The notes under the pieces were generated by a model that was not told where the DNA came from, did not search any database, and was given only the letters and a program-made list of their open reading frames with translations. A DNA stretch of 64,000 nt from the NCBI GenBank assembly GCA_002245855.1, contig NOUX01000009.1, positions 1 to 64,000 of the forward strand. Reading direction: 5' to 3'. A program made the position numbers and the translations under genes. Origin of the DNA: Sphingobacterium cellulitidis. Its GTDB lineage: Bacteria > Bacteroidota > Bacteroidia > Sphingobacteriales > Sphingobacteriaceae. Shown in pieces: positions 26,261-35,600 of this stretch (its first letter is position 1; each line of letters opens with the position of its first letter).

Positions 26261-26300
26261 TAAAAAAATAGGATGCTGAATTCAGCATCCTATTTTTTTA
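26261..26300. terminator. bidirectional terminator, 40-bp perfect palindrome
   Basis: 26261-26280 is the exact reverse complement of 26281-26300, with ATAGGATGCTGAA in the stem and A/T tracts at the base. It separates convergent mtaB and the phosphate transporter. Confidence 0.9.
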
Positions 26301-26306
26301 TGCGCT

Positions 26307-28574
26307 TTAGGCATTTCTACGTCTAAAGCTATCGAATTCTTTATGTAGACGCATCAACTTGAAGGTTGAGCTGATTAATTCGTTTGTTTCAAGTAGAATG
26401 GAGAAATACAACCGGCTATTTTTTGGACTGTTTTCAGAAGTTCTAATCCGATCAATCTGTTTATCCAATAAATTGTTGATATACTCCTGAATTTCTTCCC
26501 TTTCCTTAATGATCTCATCAATTTTACTAAAATCAAGACGTTTATAGGTCATATTGATTTTTGAGAACCATTCTGCGATTCGCTCAACCACATATTTAAG
26601 ATCCTTCGCTTGGCTAATCTTAAGTGGTTTATGGTTGTTATCAACATGAGATAATGCATTTGAATTGATAACAGCCACGTTTTCAACCATATCTTGTTGA
26701 TATCCTAAGGAAATAATGTAATATCGACTACCCTTAACGGAATTGTCGTCCAAATTTCGGATATAGTCATACATTGCATTATTTGTCGAGTTCAGGTCGT
26801 TTTGAAGCTTTTTAATTAACTTTTTGTTATTGGTTAAGCCATCCAAGTCTTCCTTGATTAGGGAGTCAACAGATTCTTTGAAGAATAGATTTGTTTTTGA
26901 AAAAGTTTCACTGATTTGCTGCGCACTGGTTTCGATGACCTGCTGAAGGCCAATAATATCACCTTTTTCAAGATTAAGTTCTTGCAGGGCTTTAGCCTTA
27001 ATTTTACGGTCATGGCTTTTTGCATTTCTATAAAGTAATAGCGCTAATACGATCAGGGAGATCACAAAAGTTACGATTCCACCGATTTTCAGGAAGAATG
27101 CAAAAACTACTGCGCCCAAGAAAGCACAACCAGCAGTTACAAACCAACCTCCAATAACATGGAATACGCCAGATACTCGATAAACAGCACTTTCGCGGCC
27201 CCAAGCACGGTCTGCAAAAGCAGTACCCATTGCTACCATAAAAGTTACATAGGTCGTTGATAGCGGTAATTTCATCGATGTACCCAATGCAATTAAACTG
27301 GAAGCAACCATCAGATTCACTGAAGCCCGAATCATATCGAACATCGGTTCATCTTTAGATTTCTTTTTCTTGCGGTGAGCGTTCAGAAGCGGGTTTTCAA
27401 ATTTCTTGTCTAAACTAGCCTGCAAAGTTCTAGGCATTAAATAACTCAATCCTGATCCTATTTTAATAAAGCCTCTTACGATGCTTCTAGAAAGCATATT
27501 GGATTTGAATTTTTCTGTACCATCACCTTGGTTAGAAAGGCTCATTTCAGTTTCAATAACTGTCTTTGCCTTTTTAGAGGTCCACAGCGTTATTACCATG
27601 ATAATTCCAGCACATAACAGGATCCAAGTAGGAGCCATAATTTCACTTGAAGCTAGGGCATCCATGGTAAAGGTATCCGGGTTAGCACCTGGAATAGATT
27701 GAAAAATCTCAACGGATTGAACCGCTGCAACCGGAACACCGATAAAGTTTACCAAGTCATTTCCTGCAAAGGAAAGTGCCAAAGCAAAGGTTCCGATACC
27801 GATAATAACTTTTAAAATATTGTATCCTAGTAGGTTGATGATATAACTAATGATGGTGAAGACCACAAAAGAACCTGCCAATAACATAAGTTCATGGGTT
27901 TGAACCCAATCTTTAACCTCTGATCCAATAAAGGATACGCCTTTTAACCCTTTGATCAGGATAAAATAAGAGATAAAAGCCATGGCAATTCCACCGAAGA
28001 ATACACCGATTGTTTTTAGTTTATTTTCAAATTGAAAGGTAAAAAGTAACCTGGAGATATATTGTACAGCCATTCCGACCGAAAAGGATATGACGACGGA
28101 AAGTAAAATGCTATAAACAATTTCAGAAGCTTTTTCAGTGTTGATATAAGAAGCCAAAGATGACCAATCGCCATCTTTTATTGCAATATTATAGATGGCA
28201 AGACAAATCGCCGCACCTAATAATTCGAAGACGATCGATACGGTAGTGGAAGTTGGGAGCCCAAAATAATTGAATACATCCAGTAGGATAATATCCGTTA
28301 TCATGACGGCGAGAAATATCGTTATGACGTCATCAAAAGAGAATTTACTGGGGACATAAATACCACTACGTGCAATTTCCATCATTCCGCTTGAGAAAAC
28401 CGATCCAAAGAGGATACCCAAACTGGCAATAATCATAATGCTTTTGAAAGGGATTGCCTTAGAACCAATTGCGGAATTTAAGAAGTTAACTGCATCATTA
28501 CTAACACCAACCATTAAATCTATTATAGCAAGAACTGCTAAGGTGATGAGTACGAGATAAAGATAGTTCTCCAT
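26307..28574 (-). CDS. PiT-family inorganic phosphate transporter with PhoU-like C-terminal region
   Basis: 755 aa. About twelve membrane helices carry the paired PHO-4 signatures: GVSNDAVNFLNSAIGSKA (near residue 23) and SFAGNDLVNFIGVPVAA (near 265). After a last hydrophobic hairpin (about 480-515) comes a 230-residue soluble helical region resembling PhoU-type or DUF47 helical bundles. It should import phosphate with H+ or Na+. E. coli Pit (about 500 aa) lacks the C-terminal part, which here may replace a separate DUF47/PhoU partner. No such partner gene is beside it. Confidence 0.9.
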   Translation of the reverse strand: MENYLYLVLITLAVLAIIDLMVGVSNDAVNFLNSAIGSKAIPFKSIMIIASLGILFGSVFSSGMMEIARSGIYVPSKFSFDDVITIFLAVMITDIILLDVFNYFGLPTSTTVSIVFELLGAAICLAIYNIAIKDGDWSSLASYINTEKASEIVYSILLSVVISFSVGMAVQYISRLLFTFQFENKLKTIGVFFGGIAMAFISYFILIKGLKGVSFIGSEVKDWVQTHELMLLAGSFVVFTIISYIINLLGYNILKVIIGIGTFALALSFAGNDLVNFIGVPVAAVQSVEIFQSIPGANPDTFTMDALASSEIMAPTWILLCAGIIMVITLWTSKKAKTVIETEMSLSNQGDGTEKFKSNMLSRSIVRGFIKIGSGLSYLMPRTLQASLDKKFENPLLNAHRKKKKSKDEPMFDMIRASVNLMVASSLIALGTSMKLPLSTTYVTFMVAMGTAFADRAWGRESAVYRVSGVFHVIGGWFVTAGCAFLGAVVFAFFLKIGGIVTFVISLIVLALLLYRNAKSHDRKIKAKALQELNLEKGDIIGLQQVIETSAQQISETFSKTNLFFKESVDSLIKEDLDGLTNNKKLIKKLQNDLNSTNNAMYDYIRNLDDNSVKGSRYYIISLGYQQDMVENVAVINSNALSHVDNNHKPLKISQAKDLKYVVERIAEWFSKINMTYKRLDFSKIDEIIKEREEIQEYINNLLDKQIDRIRTSENSPKNSRLYFSILLETNELISSTFKLMRLHKEFDSFRRRNA

Positions 28575-28597
28575 ATTTTTGTTAGTTGTTAATCCAG

Positions 28598-28620
28598 ATT
28601 TATCTGATGAGCAGATAAAT
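28598..28620. promoter_or_regulatory. inverted repeat in the phosphate transporter leader
   Basis: ATTTATCTG, ATGAG, CAGATAAAT: exact 9-bp arms, 24-46 nt before the start codon at 28574. It is either a protein-binding site or a stem-loop in the leader. Confidence 0.5.
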
Positions 28621-28646
28621 AAGCTGAGAAATAATTTCTAAAACTG

Positions 28647-28654
28647 CAAGTATA
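28647..28654 (-). promoter_or_regulatory. possible -7 element TATACTTG
   Basis: One mismatch from TAnnTTTG on the minus strand, placed so that the inverted repeat at 28598-28620 falls in the 5' leader. Confidence 0.35.
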
Positions 28655-28672
28655 GCGTAAAAACCTTAAAAA

Positions 28673-29560
28673 TTAGCTATTTGTTTTTAAAATATTCTTC
28701 CAGAATATCGTTAATAGGATGAAAAGGACTCCTAGCCATTTTATCCAACTTACAGGTTCATTCAAAACTAAGTAAGACATGCAAACAGCGACCGGAAGTT
28801 CCACAGCACTTAATACGGCACCCAGGGAATAACCCGTTTTCGGCATTCCATAGGCAAATAATAGGGGAGGAATGACCGTTCCAAAAAAGGAAAGTAATAA
28901 TCCATATGGTAAAATTCCAAGAAAGGTCTCCGGAGATAAGAGGCTTATAGGTTGAAGCGTAATTGCAATAAGGAAAAGTGCTCCAGAAATCATGATCGCA
29001 CTTTTATGGATAGGGTGATAGTCATTTCCCACTCTTCCATTCACAATCATAAAAACAGAATATGCAGTTGCAGCCAGTAAGCCGTAGCCAATTCCTAGCA
29101 ATGAAAAAGATTCAAGGGGTTCTTCGATCATTCCTGTGGCTAAAACTGTTCCTGCTAAGATGGCGACAATTACAATAATTTGGCTTAGTTGCGGTTTAAC
29201 CTTAAAGAATATCAATTCAATGATTTGTCCAATCCAGATGTATTGCATTAGTAGAACAATCGCCAAGGATGCTGGGACCAACTCTACACATTTATAATAG
29301 AGGATGCTCACCATTCCGGTACTAATACCACTAAGAAATATTTTCCATTTAGGACTTATAGAAGGGTGATTAGTTTGTGGTTGGATGTTTTTAATTAGTA
29401 ACCAAGTTGCCCATAAGAAAATTACGCCTAATAAGGCTTGGATCCCTGTTACTTCTCCTAAGTTAAAGCCTTGTTCATATGCTTTTTTTACAAAAGTTGA
29501 TAGAATTCCGAAGCTAGCGGCTCCAATGAAAACAGCAATAGCACCTTTCGTTTTGTTCAT
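28673..29560 (-). CDS. EamA/DMT-family transporter
   Basis: 295 aa, about ten membrane helices, two EamA repeats (about 4-140 and 150-290); starts GAIAVFIGAASFGILSTFVKKAYEQGFN, a common EamA beginning. Substrate unknown. A TACTTTTG -7 element sits directly before the ATG. It precedes the phosphate transporter on the same strand by 98 nt, but the latter seems to have its own promoter. Confidence 0.87.
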   Translation of the reverse strand: MNKTKGAIAVFIGAASFGILSTFVKKAYEQGFNLGEVTGIQALLGVIFLWATWLLIKNIQPQTNHPSISPKWKIFLSGISTGMVSILYYKCVELVPASLAIVLLMQYIWIGQIIELIFFKVKPQLSQIIVIVAILAGTVLATGMIEEPLESFSLLGIGYGLLAATAYSVFMIVNGRVGNDYHPIHKSAIMISGALFLIAITLQPISLLSPETFLGILPYGLLLSFFGTVIPPLLFAYGMPKTGYSLGAVLSAVELPVAVCMSYLVLNEPVSWIKWLGVLFILLTIFWKNILKTNS

Positions 29561-29565
29561 GCTGG

Positions 29566-29573
29566 CAAAAGTA
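29566..29573 (-). promoter_or_regulatory. -7 element TACTTTTG directly before the EamA gene
   Basis: Fits TAnnTTTG exactly and ends 5 nt before the ATG at 29560, so the transcript should be leaderless. Confidence 0.5.
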
Positions 29574-29816
29574 GCTTAAATATCTTCTTAGAGCTAAGGA
29601 ATAAATAAGTTGTTGACAAAGAAAAGACAATAAAGGATTTCAGTAATTGTTAGGCTGGGTTTGGTTGTCGTAACAAATATTTTGCCCTCTATGGATTGTT
29701 TTGGGCTAATATTAACCTATATTGTGCTGCATCGGCAAAAAAAGAAATAACAATTGTGGAAAAAAAGCAATGGTTTTTGAATTTGTTGGTTGATATTTTT
29801 GAGTTGGAGGTTTTGA

Positions 29817-30404
29817 ATGAAGATTAAATACGGTTTATTTTTACTTCTTTTCGCGGGATTATTATTTAGTTCCTGTGGGGCTAAGCGTAAGACTGCGGGA
29901 GGGAATTCCTATGGCAGTGTCAAGCCTAAAAAAGGGGCGCCACTTTCAGATGCGAGTGATGCCCGAGCGAATGAATATTCAGGGAATAAGCTCGATAATT
30001 ATGCTGAGCTATTAGGAGTAAGGACCAAGGATCTCGATAACAAAAGCCTTTATTTTATGATTGATGAATGGATGGGTACTCCACATCGTATGGGAGGGAT
30101 GGATAAACGCGGAGTTGATTGTTCTGGATTTGTAACTTTGATGTATGATAAAATTTACGGCAAGGAACTACCGAGAACGTCTCGGGATATGGCGGATAAT
30201 GTGAAGAGGAAATATGAGAATCAGCTTAAGGAAGGGGATTTAGTTTTCTTTTCATTTGGAGGAAGAAATATAGATCATGTTGGGATCTATTTGCATAATG
30301 GTAAGTTTGTTCATGTTTCAACCCGAAAAGGGGTAATCATTTCGAACTTGAACGACAGTTGGTATTACAAGTATTTTAAGCGTAGTGGTACCCCAAAGAG
30401 CTAA
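29817..30404 (+). CDS. NlpC/P60 (C40) cell-wall peptidase lipoprotein
   Basis: 195 aa. Signal peptide II with lipobox LFSSC, lipidated Cys20. The NlpC/P60 domain spans about 80-195 with catalytic Cys102 (GVDCSGFV), His154 (DHVGIYLH) and the third polar residue His166 (FVHVST). It should cleave peptide stems of peptidoglycan, typically D-iGlu-DAP bonds, from an envelope-anchored position. The sequence between the lipobox and the domain is a flexible linker. Monocistronic as far as visible. Confidence 0.92.
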   Translation: MKIKYGLFLLLFAGLLFSSCGAKRKTAGGNSYGSVKPKKGAPLSDASDARANEYSGNKLDNYAELLGVRTKDLDNKSLYFMIDEWMGTPHRMGGMDKRGVDCSGFVTLMYDKIYGKELPRTSRDMADNVKRKYENQLKEGDLVFFSFGGRNIDHVGIYLHNGKFVHVSTRKGVIISNLNDSWYYKYFKRSGTPKS

Positions 30405-30522
30405 GGGGCTAAGCGACCTGATGTATTATGACAATATTATGGTCAATAAAAGGCTTTATTCTAAAAATTGCCTGATAAAATGTCTACAAATCCCTATTTT
30501 TGTGCACATTTTATAGAGTATC

Positions 30523-31023
30523 ATGTCAGAAAAAACGAAAAAGATCTTTTTAGGCCTTTGTGTCATTGTTCCATTTTTAATTTACTGTGTATATTATTAT
30601 TCCTCCATGGTAAAAAATGCACCGTATCGATATTCCGATTTTGATCATATTGAACTTACTTATGGGTTTCCTGATTCCATGTTGAATCATTACAACTCAA
30701 AGACGCAACAATATGATTATCTAACCAAGGATAACAAATTGGTGAAGGATACATTGAAGCTTAGAGATAATGATTTGTTGTTTTTACATCGAAAAGCTCA
30801 GGAGTTGGGGTTTTGGAATTTGCCGGATGATATGACGGTTGATTTGACAAAGCGGGAAACTTCAAAGCGTTTGCCTAGGTTCAAATTGACCTATGCCTAT
30901 AAAGAAAAGACAAAAACTGTCACGTTTGATCCGGATTATCCGGGGCCTACAAAAATGGTAGAGGCGGGTCGAACTACGATTGATGAGGTAATCAGGATGC
31001 TGGCGACAGCACAAGCACGATAA
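30523..31023 (+). CDS. hypothetical membrane-anchored protein
   Basis: 166 aa: one N-terminal helix (about 7-27, KIFLGLCVIVPFLIYCVYYYSS) and a soluble beta/alpha domain outside. Not recognised. Visible: DNDLLFLHRKAQELGFWNLPDD, then a charged stretch and a C-terminal helix IDEVIRMLATA. Coding character looks genuine. It follows the NlpC/P60 gene by 118 nt on the same strand and ends before a terminator at 31147; no function is proposed. Confidence 0.65.
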   Translation: MSEKTKKIFLGLCVIVPFLIYCVYYYSSMVKNAPYRYSDFDHIELTYGFPDSMLNHYNSKTQQYDYLTKDNKLVKDTLKLRDNDLLFLHRKAQELGFWNLPDDMTVDLTKRETSKRLPRFKLTYAYKEKTKTVTFDPDYPGPTKMVEAGRTTIDEVIRMLATAQAR

Positions 31024-31338
31024 GCAAGGGAATTTATTTATTAATTTTCTCTTAACAGTAACTTTAATCGTTAGCCTTACTTTTGAGTCAAGTAATTTGT
31101 TTCAATAAATTGTTTGGTGATTTAAAGGTTATTAGGTAAAACAATTAAGAAAAAGGGTCGATGTGATATCGGTCCTTTTTTTATGTCTTCGATTTTGGGG
31201 GATGTTTCTTAGAATCAAGGTGTTAATTTCTTCAAAGGCAAATAGTGTCTGTTAATTCCCTAAAACCAATAGTTTTCTATTTTATTTTATAAGGAAAATA
31301 TTAATATTAATTATTAATTTGTGTTCAAATAATAAATT
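31024..31338. other. intergenic region before aqpZ
   Basis: Holds one terminator hairpin (31147-31183) and otherwise AT-rich sequence. No reading frame or structured RNA recognised. Confidence 0.5.
31147..31183 (+). terminator. intrinsic terminator
   Basis: AAAAAGGGTCGAT and ATCGGTCCTTTTT pair with two mismatches, followed by T7. Confidence 0.65.
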
Positions 31339-32064
31339 ATGGAAACAAAAACATTATCTAAATTTATTGCTGAACTAATTGGAACATTTGGTTTAGTATT
31401 GTTTGGCTGTGGTGCTGCTGCGATTGCGGGGGCAGATACACTTGCACAAACATCAGGTTTAGGGTTATTGGGGATAGCCTTAGCATTTGGTTTATCGGTA
31501 GTGGTCTTTGCCTATGCTATTGGTGGGGTTTCGGGTTGTCACATTAATCCGGCAGTAACCTTAGGGGTCTTGGTATCTGGACGTATGTCTGGAAAAGATG
31601 CGATCGTTTATATTACAGCCCAGATTTTAGGGGGTATTTTAGGTGCATTTGTATTGAAAACTATTCTTTCGGGTCAATTGGCAGGATTTCATGCTTCAGA
31701 ATGGGCGTTTGGTTCCAATGGTTGGGGCGCAGGCTACCAGAATGAGTATGGTATGATGGCTGCCTTCATCACTGAAACCGTTTTGACAGCATTATTTTTA
31801 TTTGTTATTCTAGGGACTACTTCCAAGTTAGGAAATGGCACGATGGCTGGATTAGCGATTGGATTTACTTTAGTATTGATCCATATGGTTGCTATTCCAA
31901 TCACCGGTACGTCAGTGAATCCTGCAAGAAGTTTAGGTCCTGCAATCTTTGCAGGTGGCAATGCCATTTCACAAGTTTGGTTGTTTATGGTTGCTCCATT
32001 AGTAGGTGCTGTAATTGGCGCTATCCTATGGCGATTAATTTACAGCGAGCCAAAAGCGAATTAG
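31339..32064 (+). CDS. aqpZ: aquaporin Z-like water channel
   Basis: 241 aa with six membrane helices and both NPA half-helix motifs: GCHINPAVTLG (near residue 70) and SVNPARSLGPA (near 195). The Arg after the second NPA, part of the selectivity filter, is present, and the short loops fit a water channel rather than a glycerol facilitator. It acts in the inner membrane. Own transcription unit, closed by the hairpin at 32097. Confidence 0.94.
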   Translation: METKTLSKFIAELIGTFGLVLFGCGAAAIAGADTLAQTSGLGLLGIALAFGLSVVVFAYAIGGVSGCHINPAVTLGVLVSGRMSGKDAIVYITAQILGGILGAFVLKTILSGQLAGFHASEWAFGSNGWGAGYQNEYGMMAAFITETVLTALFLFVILGTTSKLGNGTMAGLAIGFTLVLIHMVAIPITGTSVNPARSLGPAIFAGGNAISQVWLFMVAPLVGAVIGAILWRLIYSEPKAN

Positions 32065-32096
32065 CATTATATAATATTCTTTTTATTAATTTTTTG

Positions 32097-32122
32097 AAAA
32101 GCTACCTTTTGGTAGCTTTTTC
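32097..32122 (+). terminator. terminator after aqpZ
   Basis: AAAAGCTACC-TTTT-GGTAGCTTTT, 10-bp perfect stem, then T-rich sequence. Confidence 0.8.
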
Positions 32123-32156
32123 TTTGGGCTAAAATTCAAAATGATTATCTTCGTGC

Positions 32157-33977
32157 ATGGATAATTTTATTGTTTCTGCGCGGAAATACAGACCAGTCAC
32201 CTTTGACTCCGTAGTTGGCCAGCAACACATTACCGGTACCCTTAAGAATGCAATTCATAATAATCAATTAGCACAAGCATTTTTATTTTGTGGTCCACGT
32301 GGTGTGGGGAAAACTACCTGTGCTCGTATTCTAGCAAAAACAATTAATTGTGAACATATTACGGATTCAAATGAGGCCTGTGGTCAGTGTGATAGCTGTA
32401 AGTCTTTTCAAAATGGAAATTCCTTCAGTATTCATGAGCTAGATGCAGCCTCCAACAACTCGGTTGATGATATCCGTTCTTTGATTGATCAGGTAAGAAT
32501 TCCACCTCAAACGGGGAAATACAAGATTTATATCATTGATGAGGTTCACATGCTTTCACAACAGGCTTTCAATGCATTTTTGAAAACCTTAGAAGAGCCA
32601 CCTGCCTATGCGATCTTTATCTTAGCAACGACTGAAAAACATAAGATTCTTCCAACTATTCTTTCTCGATGTCAAATCTTTGATTTCAACAGAATCAAGG
32701 TTGAGGATATGGCGAACCATCTGGCTGCAATTGCAGGGAAAGAAGGGGTTACCTATGAGATGGATGGCTTGCATGTCATTGCTCAGAAAGCTGACGGCGG
32801 ACTTCGGGATGCACTTTCGATGTTTGACCAGATCGTTAGTTTTTCAAATAAAAACCTTACTTATCAAGCCGTAATCAATAATCTGAATATCTTGGATTAT
32901 GATTATTATTTTCAGTTAATGGATTCGCTAGCAAAACAAGATGCAGCTAATAGTCTTTTGGTCTTTGATAAGGTGTTAAATAATGGTTTTGATGGGGGAC
33001 ATTTTATTGCTGGACTATCTTCTCATATCAGGAACTTATTGGTAAGCAAGGAACCGAGTACCTTAAAGTTGCTTGAGGTAAGTGAAAATGTAAAGAAAAG
33101 ATATCTAGAACAGTCTCAAGCATTATCCAGTGGTTTATTGCTATCAGCCTTAAACATTGCCAATCAATGTGAGGTGAATTATCGAAGCAGTAAAAATCAA
33201 CGCTTACAGGTGGAGCTATCTTTGTTAAAGATGTGCCATATTGCGAGTGCCATACAACTTGGAGCGGAAGGGGTGTCAGCACTAGCTGAATTAAAAAAAA
33301 AACTCCCTAACTCAGGTGTAAGTTCTCAATCTGCAAGCAGCTCAATACCAGTATCCACAGGTCATATAGCGAATGCAACTAAGCCGGCAGCTTCAATTCC
33401 GAAGCCTATGGCAAGTCCCGCTGTTGCTAAACCCGAACCAGTGGCAAGTTCAACGATCCCAAGCAGCAATCCTTCTTCAGAATCTCCAAAACCCGCTTCC
33501 AAAGGCTGGGGTAATATTAAAACATCGGTTGCCATTCCTAATTTGAACACCATTTTTGAGGATAAGAAAAAGGATGGGGAGGAAGAGAATGAGTTAGTTG
33601 AAGGAAATGAATTCTATGAAGTAACTCAGAACTCATTTTTAAGTAAATGGAATGAGTTTGCGGAAAAACTTCGGTCAGAGAGTAAAATTACCTTATATAC
33701 GATTATGACTTCCAACGCTCCTATTTTGGAAGGTTCCAAAATTAAGGTTGAGGTTGAGAATATGGTGCAGATGGAGGAATTGAAGTTGGGTAAGATCGAT
33801 ATGCTGAATTACCTACGGGTTCAACTACGAAATTTCTCTTTGGATATAGATGGCGTAATGGTTGAGAAAACCAAGGAAAGGAAGCCATATACCTCACAGG
33901 AAAAGTATCAGGCGATGGTTGCCAAAAACCCTTTGCTTGATGAGTTAAGAAAAACATTTGATTTGGGTTTAAGCTAA
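32157..33977 (+). CDS. dnaX: DNA polymerase III subunit gamma/tau
   Basis: 606 aa. N-terminal AAA+ clamp-loader module with Walker A GPRGVGKTT (about 45-53), the four-cysteine zinc module (CEHITDSNEACGQCDSC), Walker B IIDEVHML and the SRC sensor LSRCQIF. A Pro/Ser/Ala-rich linker (about 385-450) leads to a C-terminal tau-like part. It loads the sliding clamp at the replication fork. A degenerate -7 (TATCTTCG, 32146-32153) lies 3 nt before the ATG, implying a leaderless message. No obvious slippery A6G frameshift site was checked in detail; a run of nine As occurs at 33292-33301 (GAATTAAAAAAAAA). Confidence 0.95.
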   Translation: MDNFIVSARKYRPVTFDSVVGQQHITGTLKNAIHNNQLAQAFLFCGPRGVGKTTCARILAKTINCEHITDSNEACGQCDSCKSFQNGNSFSIHELDAASNNSVDDIRSLIDQVRIPPQTGKYKIYIIDEVHMLSQQAFNAFLKTLEEPPAYAIFILATTEKHKILPTILSRCQIFDFNRIKVEDMANHLAAIAGKEGVTYEMDGLHVIAQKADGGLRDALSMFDQIVSFSNKNLTYQAVINNLNILDYDYYFQLMDSLAKQDAANSLLVFDKVLNNGFDGGHFIAGLSSHIRNLLVSKEPSTLKLLEVSENVKKRYLEQSQALSSGLLLSALNIANQCEVNYRSSKNQRLQVELSLLKMCHIASAIQLGAEGVSALAELKKKLPNSGVSSQSASSSIPVSTGHIANATKPAASIPKPMASPAVAKPEPVASSTIPSSNPSSESPKPASKGWGNIKTSVAIPNLNTIFEDKKKDGEEENELVEGNEFYEVTQNSFLSKWNEFAEKLRSESKITLYTIMTSNAPILEGSKIKVEVENMVQMEELKLGKIDMLNYLRVQLRNFSLDIDGVMVEKTKERKPYTSQEKYQAMVAKNPLLDELRKTFDLGLS

Positions 33978-33990
33978 TCAATTTCTTTTC

Positions 33991-33998
33991 TACCTTTG
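33991..33998 (+). promoter_or_regulatory. -7 element TACCTTTG upstream of rlmB
   Basis: Exact TAnnTTTG, 48 nt before the rlmB ATG at 34047. Confidence 0.5.
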
Positions 33999-34046
33999 TA
34001 CGAATTATTTGAGGGTGTAATTCCCTTTTATTCATAAATATTACAC

Positions 34047-34823
34047 ATGCAAAATTTTCAACGTAGGGACAGGTCGGAGAAACGAGAAACCAATCAAATG
34101 GTTTTTGGTATTCGTGCTGTCATGGAAGCTATTGATAGCGGGAAGGAAATCGAATCCTTATTTGTTCAACGCGGGTTATCAGGGCCATTGTTTGCAGAGT
34201 TCAAAGCTTTGGTCAAGGAACAGAATATAGCTTATCAACAAGTTCCTATTGAAAAACTTAACCGAATTACACGTAAGAACCATCAAGGGATTATTGCGGT
34301 TATTTCACCCATTACCTATCAAGATATTGAAGATTTATTGCCAAGTATTTATGAAAAAGGAGAGACTCCTTTGTTATTGATGTTGGATGGGGTGACTGAT
34401 GTTCGTAATATGGGCGCGATAGCACGTACTGCGGAATGTGCGGGTGTTCATGCGATCATTGTTCCTAAGAAAGGATCAGCTGAGATCAATCCAGATGCGA
34501 TCAAGACTTCTGCAGGAGCCTTATATAAGATTCCAGTTTGTAGACAGGACTCCTTGCCAAGAGTGGCAAGATATCTAATTGATTCAGGTATTCAATTGGT
34601 CGTGAGTACAGAGAAGACAAAAGAATCAATTTATGATGTAGACTATACAGCCCCTAGTTGTATTATTATGGGTGCTGAGGATGTTGGTGTTTCAGATGAT
34701 TTGATTCGTATTTCAGATAAATTGGCTAAGATTCCGATGTTTGGAGAGATTGAGTCGCTTAATGTGTCTGTTTCGGCGGCAGTAGTGATTTATGAAGCAG
34801 TTAGACAACGCAATATTTCTTAA
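34047..34823 (+). CDS. rlmB: 23S rRNA (guanosine-2'-O)-methyltransferase RlmB
   Basis: 258 aa, SpoU/TrmH superfamily. An N-terminal L30e-like substrate-binding domain (about 18-90: MVFGIRAVMEAI, then RITRKNHQGIIAV) precedes a SPOUT knot domain with LMLDGVTDVRNMGAIARTAECAG (motif 1), CIIMGAEDVGV (motif 2) and SLNVSVSAAVVIYEA (motif 3). It methylates the 2'-OH of G2251 in the peptidyl-transferase region. The HPP-family gene follows after 6 nt, probably cotranscribed. Confidence 0.94.
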   Translation: MQNFQRRDRSEKRETNQMVFGIRAVMEAIDSGKEIESLFVQRGLSGPLFAEFKALVKEQNIAYQQVPIEKLNRITRKNHQGIIAVISPITYQDIEDLLPSIYEKGETPLLLMLDGVTDVRNMGAIARTAECAGVHAIIVPKKGSAEINPDAIKTSAGALYKIPVCRQDSLPRVARYLIDSGIQLVVSTEKTKESIYDVDYTAPSCIIMGAEDVGVSDDLIRISDKLAKIPMFGEIESLNVSVSAAVVIYEAVRQRNIS

Positions 34824-34829
34824 AACTAA

Positions 34830-35450
34830 TTGGAAAAATTAAGGAAATCAGTAAGTAGGCAATTTCGAGTCTATCGATATGTGATGTATCGAGAGACCTT
34901 AGTTGACATCAGAGAACATATTTGGTCCTTTTTTGGGGCATTTATAGGGATTGGGATTATTGCATTCCTTCAGTCCTTGCAATTTTCGGGATTAGAAAAC
35001 GTATTCTTGATTGGCTCCTTTGGAGCCTCTGCTGTTTTAGTATATGGAGCTATCCAAAGCCCATTAGCCCAACCAAGAAATCTGGTTATCGGTCATGTGG
35101 TATCTGCTATTGTGGGGGTAACAGTTGCAAAGCTATTGCCGGATGTTATTTGGATGACGGCACCATTAGCCGTAGCCAGTTCGATAGTGGCGATGCAGGT
35201 TACACGGAGTTTACATCCTCCTGGAGGAGCTACTGCTTTAATTGCGGTGAGTGGAGGAGCTAAAATAACGGAACTAGGCTATTGGTATGTGCTTTCTCCT
35301 GTGTTTTCTGGCGCATTAATCTTATTGTTGGTCGCATTGATTTTTAATAATATCACAAAAAAGAGGCATTATCCAGTTCGATATTCCAGGTTGAGACGAT
35401 CTAGGCGAAGGCAATTGAGACAACGGTTCCAACGGAATCATTCCGCTTAA
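34830..35450 (+). CDS. HPP family membrane protein
   Basis: 206 aa with four to five helices and the family signature SLHPPGGATALIA (about 129-141); FGASAVLVYG earlier is also conserved. Members are linked to nitrite transport in plastids and cyanobacteria, but the bacterial function is uncertain. The frame starts with TTG at 34830, 6 nt after rlmB; the first ATG is at 34884 and would still keep all helices, so the start is uncertain. The basic C-terminal tail (RRSRRRQLRQRFQRN) is cytosolic. Confidence 0.82.
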   Translation: MEKLRKSVSRQFRVYRYVMYRETLVDIREHIWSFFGAFIGIGIIAFLQSLQFSGLENVFLIGSFGASAVLVYGAIQSPLAQPRNLVIGHVVSAIVGVTVAKLLPDVIWMTAPLAVASSIVAMQVTRSLHPPGGATALIAVSGGAKITELGYWYVLSPVFSGALILLLVALIFNNITKKRHYPVRYSRLRRSRRRQLRQRFQRNHSA

Positions 35451-35600
35451 TTTTCTCAGTTTATTGCAGGATCACTGAATTCCTTCCTTTTACTCGCTTC
35501 TTTAATAGATTCAAAAATCTTTTAAGATCAAGTGTAATAATTTTGCCCTTTCAAAAAAAATCATAATTTTAAGGTGTAACCATCATACTATACTAGAATT

